NCBI GenBank assembly: GCA_965220825.1
Contig: OZ244839.1
Location: forward strand, 1,488,001-1,552,000
Source: G965220825 sp965220825
Lineage (GTDB): Bacteria; Pseudomonadota; Alphaproteobacteria; UBA828
Direction: 5' to 3'
Length of the DNA stretch: 64,000 nt
Shown here: positions 9,504 to 17,300 of the stretch, in pieces
Position numbering within the stretch: the first letter of the stretch is position 1
How the letters are laid out: each line of letters starts with the position of its first letter
Position numbers and translations under genes: made by a program
The notes under the pieces: generated by a model
Database searches by the model: none
Seen by the model: the letters and a program-made list of their open reading frames with translations, nothing else
Told to the model about the DNA's origin: nothing

Positions 9504-10045
9504 CGGCTCGACTGTCGACGGCTTCATTTCCGGCGGAAGAGCACCGGGCGCTGCGCCGCTTCATCGGCAACGTGCGAGACGGCAACCCGCTGCGCATGGC
9601 CGTGCGCGACATCGACATCGTGATACACTCCCCGGCGCTGAAGCATGTGTCGACCGCCGAGCACAATCCCATCGAGTGCGTCCGAGCCAACGTGCTGGGT
9701 ACGGAGAGCGTGATTCATGCTGCCGTCGACGCCGGTGTCGAAACGGTGATTTCGCTCTCCACGGATAAGGCCGCGAGCCCGCTCAATCTCTACGGCGCCT
9801 CGAAGCTCGCAGCTGACCTGCCGCACCGCATCATCGGCATTCGCCCAGACGAGAAACTGCACGAGATGCTAATCGCCGAGGGCGACAGCCGCACGGCCGT
9901 CGTCGCCCACGATAGCTATGTTACCCAGTCGTCCTTTGGCCTCGCCGGCCGGAGCGCCGCACTCTCCGACGCCGAGCTGACGCCAGAGGGCTTCCGCTAC
10001 GCCAGCGACACCGCGCAGATGCGCCGGCTGATCGAAACGGCGTGA
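9500..10045 (+). pseudogene. PseB-like UDP-GlcNAc 4,6-dehydratase, truncated with internal deletion
   Basis: A TTG-started frame at 9500 reads FIGNVRD, DIVIHSPALKHVSTAEHNPIECV and then STDKAASPLNLYGASKLAAD, the hallmark central part of PseB/FlaA1-type dehydratases including the Y-x3-K pair. The N-terminal nucleotide-binding glycine motif and roughly the first 60 residues are absent. After KLAAD the sequence jumps to LPHRIIGIRPDEKLHEMLIA, which in intact enzymes lies roughly 100 residues further on. The frame itself is open, but without the Rossmann loop and the middle region it cannot be a working dehydratase. It ends overlapping the pseC-like remnant (GTGA 10042-10045). Confidence 0.75.
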
Positions 10046-10550
10046 CGACGCGCCTTCCTTACGGACGGCACACCTTCTACGACGACGATGTCGCCGCGGT
10101 CGGGAAGGTTCTGCGCGGCGCGTTCGTGGCCACTGGCTCCACCGTCGCCACCTTCGAGCGCACGCTTGGCCGAGCCGTGAACGCACCTGGTACGGTCGCC
10201 TGTTCCAGCGGCACAGCGGCGGTCCACCTCGTCGCCATGAGCATCGGACTCGGGCCCGGCGATGCGGCGGTGGCCCCCGCGACTACCTTTCTCGCCAGCG
10301 CCAATGCCGTCCGCATGACCGGGGCGGAGGTGCTGCTCGCCGACATCGATCCCGACACGGGCCTGATGCGCGCGGACCATTTCGACGCGACCATTGGGAG
10401 CGCCGGCGACCGGCGGGTTTGCGCGATGTTTCCCGTCCATTACTGCCCGCCGGCCGACAGCAATGGATGAGACCGCCATGCTCGCCGATGCGCGTGGTCT
10501 CGTTATCGTCGAGGACGCCTCCAACGCGCTCGGCTCCATCTGCGAGACCG
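10042..10550 (+). pseudogene. PseC-like aminotransferase (DegT/DnrJ/EryC1 family), frameshifted and truncated
   Basis: GTG 10042 starts LPYGRHTFYDDDVAAVGKVL and continues through VACSSGTAAVHLVAMSIGLG and PATTFLASANAVRMTGAEV, the PLP-aminotransferase fold of PseC/ArnB sugar transaminases. The frame stops at 10468-10470 after MFPVHYCPPAD. The sequence resumes one frame over as LADARGLVIVEDASNALGS, containing the conserved cofactor-binding Asp, up to about 10550. The region with the catalytic lysine and the C-terminal half are missing. It would have converted the PseB product, so both early Pse steps are broken here. Confidence 0.75.
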
Positions 10551-10776
10551 GTGGAGGCACCCCGGCGCAAGTCGGCCGGGCTGAGCATGGCGGCCATGCT
10601 GCCCCGCGGGCGCGGCTTTCCGGGAACGCGGGCTTCCCGACCGAGCTTGTTCACCACGAACGCCCGTTCCCCAATCCTGGTGTAGCGCCAAACGCCCCGG
10701 TGGCGCTTGAACGACTTCCGACCTTCGTGCCGCGCGGCGCCTTCATTCGCCACTCCCGGGTTGGCAGACGCAGTCC
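10551..10776 (+). other. Unassigned segment between the pseC remnant and a glycosyltransferase
   Basis: This stretch of about 226 bases no longer resembles the aminotransferase. The minus strand is open and reads a basic sequence (KRHRGVWRYTRIGERAFVVN) without a recognisable family. It may be the debris of another gene or an insertion. I can support no function. Confidence 0.3.
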
Positions 10777-11964
10777 ATGACCGCCATCGCCGCTGGCAGG
10801 CCCATCCACGTGATGCATGTAGTCACGTCGCTGGATGTGGGCGGGGCCGAGACCGTGCTGACTCGGCTCGTCGCCGGCGATATGGCGGGCGCGGTCTCTC
10901 ATAGCGTGGTCAGCCTGAAGCCGGGCGGTGCGTTGCGCACGTATCTGGAGGCTGACGGAATTCCCGTCCGGGATCTCGGAATCGAGCGCAGCAAGGATTC
11001 GCTCGGGGGGCTGTCGCGTCTGGCCACGGCCATCCACGACGCGCGGCCTGCGGTGGTGCACAGCTGGCTCTATCACGCCGACCTGCTGGCGACGCTCGCG
11101 CTCATGCTCTCAGGCCGACGGCGTTCGACCCGCCTGGTCTGGGGCATCAGGTGTTCGGACATGGACATGCGCCGCTACGCGCGCAGCTCCCGCATGGTCC
11201 TGAAGCTGCTGACACGCCTCTCTCGGCGGACGGATCTCGTTCTCTGCAACGCCGACACAGGCCGCGCAGTACATCGACGGCTGGGATACCGGCCGGCAAG
11301 TTGGCGGGTCGTGCCCAACGGCGTGGATGTGGGGCGCTTCCGTCCCCGGCCGGACGAGCGCGCAGCGATCCGCGCCGAACTCGGAGTCAACGACAACCAC
11401 TTCGTCGTCGGCATGTGCGCCCGCGTCGACCCAATGAAGGACCACGCCACCTTCGTGAAGGCCGCCGCCATCTTCGCCGGGATCGCGCCCGAGGCCCGCT
11501 TCGTCCTGATCGGCACTGGAACCGACGAGCCGGGCTCGGCGCTGGAGCGGATGATCGCGGCGGCAGGCCTCACCGGGCGATTCGTGCGTCTGGGAATCCG
11601 TGAGGACATTCCCCAGCTCCACGCCGCGCTCGACGTCGCGACCCTGAGCTCGGCCTTCGGCGAAGGCTTCCCCAACGTTCTGGCGGAAGCGATGGCCTGT
11701 GCCGTGCCCTGCGCCGCCACCGATGTCGGCGACAGCGCCGCCATCGTCGGCGATACCGGCCTCGTCGTTCCGCCCCGCGACCCCGAGGCGCTCGCCGCGG
11801 CATGGACGCAGCTTCGAAGCGAGGGACGCGACGCGCGGGCAGCGCGCGGCGCCGAGGCGCGGCGACGCATCGCGGAGCGATACAGTCTGGCCGCGATGAT
11901 CGACGCCTACCGCACGCTCTATGGCGAGCTCGCCATGTCCGGCGGCACGCGCGCAGGAGGCTGA
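10777..11964 (+). CDS. Glycosyltransferase family 4 protein
   Basis: This is a 395-residue GT-B enzyme. The N-terminal domain starts VMHVVTSLDVGGAETVLTRL, the classic GT4 glycine loop, followed by VVHSWLYHADLLATL. The donor domain carries VVPNGVDVGRFRP, VGMCARVDPMKDHATFVKAA and SAFGEGFPNVLAEAMACAVP with the E-x7-E catalytic/donor motif near residue 300, then GDTGLVVPPRDPEALA. It is complete and starts at ATG 10777 after the decayed pseC region. Its stop lies 9 bases before the asparagine synthase-like gene, so they form one transcript. Sugar specificity is unknown. Confidence 0.88.
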   Translation: MTAIAAGRPIHVMHVVTSLDVGGAETVLTRLVAGDMAGAVSHSVVSLKPGGALRTYLEADGIPVRDLGIERSKDSLGGLSRLATAIHDARPAVVHSWLYHADLLATLALMLSGRRRSTRLVWGIRCSDMDMRRYARSSRMVLKLLTRLSRRTDLVLCNADTGRAVHRRLGYRPASWRVVPNGVDVGRFRPRPDERAAIRAELGVNDNHFVVGMCARVDPMKDHATFVKAAAIFAGIAPEARFVLIGTGTDEPGSALERMIAAAGLTGRFVRLGIREDIPQLHAALDVATLSSAFGEGFPNVLAEAMACAVPCAATDVGDSAAIVGDTGLVVPPRDPEALAAAWTQLRSEGRDARAARGAEARRRIAERYSLAAMIDAYRTLYGELAMSGGTRAGG

Positions 11965-11972
11965 GGCCCGCC

Positions 11973-13919
11973 ATGTGCGGTTTCGTGGGCTTCATCGGCG
12001 AGCCGGCCGCGCTGCGCGCCGAGGAGATGGAGCGGCTGGCGGCGCGCATGGCCGACCGGCTCGAAAGCCGCGGGCCAGATGACGCCGGCACCTGGGTCTC
12101 GCCCGCCGCCGGCATCGCTATCGGCCACCGCCGGCTTGCGGTGATCGACCTCACGGCGGCCGGCCGGCAGCCCATGGTCTCGACGAGCGGACGCTCCGTC
12201 CTCGCCTACAACGGCGAGGTCTACAATTTCGCCGAGATCCGCCGCGACCTTGAGGCGGAGGGGCGACGCTTCCGCGGCGGCTCGGACACCGAGGTGGTGC
12301 TGGAGGCCTGCGAGGCCTGGGGCGCGGAACGCGCGGTCTCCAGGTTTATCGGCATGTTCGCCTTCGCCCTCTGGGATATCCGCGACCGCCGGCTCACCCT
12401 GGCGCGCGACCGCCTCGGCATCAAGCCGCTCTACTGGGGCCGCTCAGGCAGCGTGCTCTTCTTCGGCTCCCAGCCCAAGAGCTTCTTCGACCATCCAGCC
12501 TGGCGCCCGGAGGTGGACCGCGACGCGCTCGCCGCCTATCTGCGCCATGCCTGCGTGCCCGCGCCCCGCTCCATCTTCCGGGGCATCGAAAAGCTGGAGC
12601 CGGGCTCGCTGGTCGAGATCGCCGCGGACGGACGGCAAACCCGGCGCCGCTACTGGGACCTGCGGGAGATTGCGCGTGATGCCATGCGCGATCGTCTCGC
12701 CCTTGACGACGAGACGGCAGTCGAATCGCTTGACGAACTGCTGCGCGACGCCGTGAAGCGGCGCATGATTGCGGATGTGCCGCTCGGCGTCTTCCTCTCG
12801 GGCGGCGTCGACAGTTCGACCGTGCTCGCCCTGATGCAGACCCGGAGCACCCGCCCGGTCAAGTCCTTCACCATCGGCTTCTCGGAGGCCGGCTACGACG
12901 AGGCCCGCGACGCGAAACGGGTGGCCCGGCATCTGGGCACCGATCACACCGAACTTTACGTCACGTCGGAGCGCGCGCAGGCGGTGCTCCCCCGGCTTGC
13001 CTCCTGGTACGACGAGCCCTTCGCCGATTCTTCGCAAATCCCCACCTATCTGGTTTCGGAGATGACCCGGCGTCATGTGACGGTAGCGCTGTCGGGCGAC
13101 GGCGGCGACGAGCTCTTCGCCGGCTACAACCGCCACTTCAGGGGAGCCGCCTTGTGGCAGCGCTACGGTGGCTGGCCGTATCCGCTCCGTGCCGCCCTCG
13201 CCCGGGGGCTGCGCTCGTTCCCCACATCCCTCTGGGACACCGTGTTCCGCCCGGTACCACGGTCCCTCAGGCCGCCGCTCATCGGCGACAAGATCGAAAA
13301 GGTCGCCAGCATCATGCCGTTGGCGGACGAAAACGCGGTTTACCGGCAGCTGGTCTCGCAATGGACGACGCCGGACAAGCTGGTCGTCGGCGGACGCGAG
13401 CCGCAGTGCATTCTTTCGGACCCGTCTCTCCGAAGCGAATTTTCCGAGCTCATCGAGCGCATGCAGTTCCTGGACACGGTGACCTATCTGCCCGACGACA
13501 TTCTCGCCAAGGTCGACCGAGCCAGCATGGCGGTGGGGCTCGAGGCGCGGGTGCCACTGCTCGACCACCGCGTGGTCGAATTCGCTTGGCGCTTGCCGTT
13601 GGCCATGAAAGTGCGGGGCGGCCGGGGCAAGTGGCTGCTACGCCAAGTGCTGCGCCGCTATGTGCCGGAGCGCCTCACCGACCGGCCGAAGATGGGCTTT
13701 GGCGTGCCGATCGACCGCTGGCTTCGGGGGCCTCTCAGGGACTGGGTGGAGAACCTTCTTGCCGAAGATCGCCTGCGGGATGGCGGCTACCTCGATCCGG
13801 CGCCGGTCCGCAATGCCTGGGCGGAGCACCTCTCCCGGCGTCGCAACCACCAGAACCGCCTCTGGACCGTGCTGATGTTCGAGGCGTGGCGGGAGACCTG
13901 GAACATCGGCGGCGCCTGA
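11973..13919 (+). CDS. asnB: Asparagine synthase (glutamine-hydrolysing)-like amidotransferase, AsnB family
   Basis: The product has 648 residues. ATG 11973 is selected because it places the catalytic cysteine at position 2 (MCGFVGFIG) after processing, and CAGGAGG ends at 11960; the open frame upstream is overlap with the glycosyltransferase. The N-terminal class II glutaminase domain (residues 2-220) includes SRGPDDAGTW and LAYNGEVYNFAE. The C-terminal synthetase domain has the PP-loop FLSGGVDSSTVLALM (near residue 275). In glycan loci such AsnB paralogues often amidate sugar carboxyls rather than make asparagine. The family is sure; the acceptor is inference from context. Confidence 0.9.
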   Translation: MCGFVGFIGEPAALRAEEMERLAARMADRLESRGPDDAGTWVSPAAGIAIGHRRLAVIDLTAAGRQPMVSTSGRSVLAYNGEVYNFAEIRRDLEAEGRRFRGGSDTEVVLEACEAWGAERAVSRFIGMFAFALWDIRDRRLTLARDRLGIKPLYWGRSGSVLFFGSQPKSFFDHPAWRPEVDRDALAAYLRHACVPAPRSIFRGIEKLEPGSLVEIAADGRQTRRRYWDLREIARDAMRDRLALDDETAVESLDELLRDAVKRRMIADVPLGVFLSGGVDSSTVLALMQTRSTRPVKSFTIGFSEAGYDEARDAKRVARHLGTDHTELYVTSERAQAVLPRLASWYDEPFADSSQIPTYLVSEMTRRHVTVALSGDGGDELFAGYNRHFRGAALWQRYGGWPYPLRAALARGLRSFPTSLWDTVFRPVPRSLRPPLIGDKIEKVASIMPLADENAVYRQLVSQWTTPDKLVVGGREPQCILSDPSLRSEFSELIERMQFLDTVTYLPDDILAKVDRASMAVGLEARVPLLDHRVVEFAWRLPLAMKVRGGRGKWLLRQVLRRYVPERLTDRPKMGFGVPIDRWLRGPLRDWVENLLAEDRLRDGGYLDPAPVRNAWAEHLSRRRNHQNRLWTVLMFEAWRETWNIGGA

Positions 13920-14025
13920 ACGTCGCGCGGCCGTGCGACCGAGCCCATCCTTGACACCATTGTCGTGAAATGGGCGTCGCGTAAGGCTCCGCCTATAGAC
14001 GGACGAGCAAGGAAGCCACGCTCCG

Positions 14026-14136
14026 ATGAGCAAACAAACCTGCAATTCGGCCGACCTGCCCGGCGGAGTCGCGGTTGACGACGGCTACCTCGTGTCGCAC
14101 TGCATGGCCGGGGCGCTGAGGGCGGGCTGGCGATGA
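14026..14136 (+). CDS. Small open reading frame before the broken glycosyltransferase
   Basis: This 36-codon frame begins at ATG 14026 (MSKQTCNSADLPGG) and ends by a 4-base ATGA overlap with the glycosyltransferase start at 14133. The exact overlap suggests it may be translated or be the spliced remains of a longer gene. No motif is recognised. The surrounding 213-base gap (13920-14132) shows nothing else convincing. Confidence 0.25.
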   Translation: MSKQTCNSADLPGGVAVDDGYLVSHCMAGALRAGWR

Positions 14137-15256
14137 AGATCTGCCAGCTTTGCGCCGCCGACTTCACCATGGCGCGCATGCTGCTGCCTCTCTGCAGCGC
14201 GATGAGGGAGGCGGGGCACGAAGTGGTGGCAGTCTGCTCGGACGGGCCGCTGCTCGGGCGCGTGCGCGAAGCCGGCATCCGCTGCCGGCCGGTCACCATA
14301 GCGCGCAGCATGAACCCGCTGATGGCACTGCGCTCAGCATGCCGCGTCGAGCAGATTCTCGGCGAGGAGCGCTTCGACATCGTCCATGTCCACACACCGG
14401 TCGCCAGCCTCGTCGGACGCCTCGCCGCCTGGCGCGTCCGCGTGCCCGTCGTGGCCTACACGGCCCACGGTTTCTACTTCCACGAACGCATGCCTAGGCT
14501 GTACCGCAGCGCCTTCGTCGCCGCCGAATGGGCCGCGGGCCGCACGACCGACATCCTGATGACGCAGTCCGAGGAGGATGCGGCCTTCGCGCGCAGACAT
14601 CGCCTCATCCGGGCGGCGTGATCGAGGCCATCGGCAACGGGGTCGATCCGTCGCGCTTCCGCCCGGGCACGCCGGACAGACGTTGCGTCGTGCGGGACGC
14701 GCTCGATACCCCGCGGGACGCCGTGGTGATCGTCATGGTCGGTCGGCTTGTGGCCGAAAAGGGCTACCCGGAGCTGTTCCGGGCGATGAAGACGCTGGAC
14801 GCCCATCTCTGGGTCGTAGGCTCGCGGCTTTCAAGCGACCATGGCACCGCCATCGGCCGGTTGCTGGCCGCGGTCGAGGCCGATCCCCGCCTTGGCTCGC
14901 GGATCCGCCTGCTGGGCGAGCGCGACGACGTACCCGACCTGCTGGCGGCAGCCGACATCTTCACTCTGCCGAGCCACCGGGAAGGCATGCCGCGCTCGAT
15001 CATCGAAGCGATGATGGTGGGCCTCCCCGTGGTTGCCACCGACATCCGCGGGAGCCGCGAGGAAGTGGTGGCGGGCGAGACCGGCCATCTGGTGCCGGTG
15101 GGCGACGCGCCGGCACTCGCGGCCGCGCTCGACGACCTCGTGCGCGACCCGCTCAAATGCGCCGCCTTCGGCGCCGCCGGCCGCCACCGTGCGCTCCAAC
15201 TCTACGACGAGCGCAACGTCATACGGCGCCAACTCGATATCCTCGGCCTGACATAG
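14133..15256 (+). pseudogene. Glycosyltransferase family 4 gene with a frameshift
   Basis: The first part (14133-14621) reads MKICQLCAADFTMARMLLPL, then DIVHVHTPVASLVGRLAA and AYTAHGFYFHE, an N-terminal GT4 acceptor domain of the CapM/EpsD type, and stops at TGA 14619-14621. The donor domain continues in another frame from about 14617: IEAIGNGVDPSRFRP, VMVGRLVAEKGYPELFRAM, PSHREGMPRSIIEAMMVGLP, ETGHLVPVGD, to a stop at 15254-15256. The two parts join without missing residues, so one small indel between about 14600 and 14617 split a normal gene of about 375 residues. A sequencing error or programmed shift cannot be excluded; the many neighbouring wrecks favour mutation. Confidence 0.75.
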
Positions 15257-15370
15257 CGCCGTCCTTGCGACGCTCCGGTAGTCCTCGCTCCACTCGACCC
15301 CTTGCGCTTGCATGTTCTTCATCATTCGGAACGCGGCGGGTATGCTGTTGATCGTCGCAGACTGCGGCAT
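15257..15370 (-). mobile_element. Possible transposase 5' remnant
   Basis: On the minus strand a strong ribosome-binding site (AAAGGAG, complement of 15378-15384) precedes ATG 15370 and an N-terminus reading MPQSATINSIPAAFRMMKN, followed by EWSEDYRSVARTAL. The sequence then runs into the 3' end of the broken glycosyltransferase without a stop of its own. A good start attached to a short, abruptly cut coding stretch at a locus edge resembles an insertion-sequence leftover; the helical AR-x-AL pattern recalls IS256-type transposases, but the family is a guess. Confidence 0.3.
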
Positions 15371-15529
15371 GGGGGTGCTCCTTTCGTGGGTTCTGGCAAA
15401 CCATTGGAGTACCCCCCTCGCTGCCCCTGACACAAACTCTGATACGTCACCGGCCGCCGACGCGCGTTGACCGGCGTTTCGAGCGGGTGTGATAATTCGC
15501 TTGTGCGGAGGCCTTCAGGGGGCGGAGCG

Positions 15530-17278
15530 ATGGCGGTGACGGACGGCGGTGGTTTCGCGACCGACGTGGTGACCCGGGAGATCGTGCGCGGCAAGCTGCT
15601 GGCGGTCGCCGACGAAATGGGGGTCGTGCTCGCGCGGAGCAGCATGAGCCCCGTGATCTACGAGGTGCTGGATTTCGCCTGCGGCTTCTGCGATGCGGAT
15701 GGCGAGCTGGTTTCCCAGACCAACGGCATCACCGTCTTCACCGGCACCTTTTCGATCCAGGTGGGCGTCATCAAGGAGAAGTTCGCCGGCCGGATCCGGC
15801 CCGGCGACATCTACATGCTCAACGACCCCTATCGCGGCGGCACCCACTATAACGATGTGGGCGTCATCAAGCCGGTGTTCGTGGACGGTGAGCTCTTCGC
15901 CTTCGCCATCTCCATCTCCCACTGGACCGATGTCGGCGGCAAGGCGCCGGGCTCGCTGCCGGCGGATGCGACGGAAGTCTTCCAGGAGGGCATCTGCTTT
16001 CCCGGTATCCACATCTACAAGGAAGGCGAGCGCCAGGACGCGATCTTCGAGATGATCGCCGCCAATGTGCGCCTGCCCAAGATGGCGCTCGGAGATCTCA
16101 ATGCAGCGCTCGCGTCCGTGCGCATTGCGGAGAAGCGCTGTCTCGAACTCTGTGAGAAATACGGCAAGACCGCCGTGAAGGAGACCTTCCGCCATATTCT
16201 CGAAACCAGCGAACAGATGAGCCGGGAAGCGGTCGCGGCATTGCCCGACGGCGTCTACACGGCGGAAGACTGGGTGGATGGCGACGGCATCTCCGAAGAG
16301 CGGTTCCCCACCCGGGTTTCCGTGCGCATCCAGGGTGACGATATCGTCGTCGACTATTCGGGCTCCTGCGCACAGCTCCAGGGGCCGGTGAACTGCTCGC
16401 GCTCGGCGCTGGTCTCGGCGGTAAAGACCGTCTTCAAGGCCATCGTCGATCCCCAGTCGCCCTCGAACGAAGGCTGGTTCCGTCCGCTCAAGGTCGAGAC
16501 GCCGGACGGTACGGTGTTCACCGCCACAAAGCCGGCACCGGTCGGCTGGTACTATGAGGGGACGGGCCAGGCCTCCGAGCTCGCCTGGAAGGCGCTCGCA
16601 CCCATCGCGCCGAAGCGGGTCAGCATGGGAAGCGCGAACAGTCTCTGCGTCACCGTGCTGGGCGGCCACGACCGCGCCAAGAACGAGCCCTGGGTGATGA
16701 TCGAGCCCAGCATGGTGGGCTGGGGCGCCACCGACGAGCGGGACGGCAATTGCGTCACCAGCGCCATCACCAACGGCGACACCTTCAACTACTCCATCGA
16801 GCTCCTGGAGGCGAAATTCCCCGTGCGGGTAAACCGATATGCGCTCAATACCCCGGGCGGTGTCGGCCCGGGCCGCTACCGGGGCGGCTACGGCTCGATC
16901 CGGGAATATGAGATTCTGGCAGACGACGCGGTGCTCTCCGCGAGCTACGGACGTTCCATCGAGCGGCCGTGGGCGCGGGAGGGCGGCGGCGAAGGCTCCT
17001 GCAACTATTTCGACCTCCAGGTCGGCAACGATGCGCGCCGCGCCGCACGGGCGCCGACCACGGTGATGAAACGGGGCGACGTCATCCGCATGTTCACAGG
17101 TGGTGGCGGCGGCTATGGCGACCCCTTCGAACGGCCCGCGGACGAGGTGCTGGAGGAGGTCCGCGCCGACTATCTCTCGCCCGAACGCGCCCGCGAGGAC
17201 TATGGCGTGGTCGTCGCGGCCGACGGGCGCAGCGTCGACGAGGACGCCACCGCCAAGCTCCGCGCACGCGCGGCCTGA
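15530..17278 (+). CDS. Hydantoinase B/oxoprolinase-type subunit (HyuB family)
   Basis: This is a 582-residue protein of the HyuB/acetophenone carboxylase/5-oxoprolinase B family, which forms ATP-dependent ring-opening or carboxylating complexes with HyuA. Family motifs visible are GKLLAVADEMGVVLARSS, DIYMLNDPYRGGTHYNDV, SISHWTDVGGKAPGS, and the C-terminal GGVGPGRYRGGYG and MFTGGGGGYGDP. ATG 15530 follows a purine-rich GGGGGCGGAG; an open frame upstream is disregarded. It lies 22 bases ahead of the HyuA-type gene in the same direction. The usual order hyuA-hyuB is reversed here. The substrate (hydantoin, oxoproline or a ketone) cannot be told. Confidence 0.9.
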   Translation: MAVTDGGGFATDVVTREIVRGKLLAVADEMGVVLARSSMSPVIYEVLDFACGFCDADGELVSQTNGITVFTGTFSIQVGVIKEKFAGRIRPGDIYMLNDPYRGGTHYNDVGVIKPVFVDGELFAFAISISHWTDVGGKAPGSLPADATEVFQEGICFPGIHIYKEGERQDAIFEMIAANVRLPKMALGDLNAALASVRIAEKRCLELCEKYGKTAVKETFRHILETSEQMSREAVAALPDGVYTAEDWVDGDGISEERFPTRVSVRIQGDDIVVDYSGSCAQLQGPVNCSRSALVSAVKTVFKAIVDPQSPSNEGWFRPLKVETPDGTVFTATKPAPVGWYYEGTGQASELAWKALAPIAPKRVSMGSANSLCVTVLGGHDRAKNEPWVMIEPSMVGWGATDERDGNCVTSAITNGDTFNYSIELLEAKFPVRVNRYALNTPGGVGPGRYRGGYGSIREYEILADDAVLSASYGRSIERPWAREGGGEGSCNYFDLQVGNDARRAARAPTTVMKRGDVIRMFTGGGGGYGDPFERPADEVLEEVRADYLSPERAREDYGVVVAADGRSVDEDATAKLRARAA

Positions 17279-17300
17279 CCGCGGCCCTCGACCTGCCACA

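Noticed and set aside
13951..13999. Promoter before the broken glycosyltransferase (TTGACA at 13951)
   Set aside because: No acceptable -10 element lies 16-18 bases downstream; the next TATA-like string is too far away.
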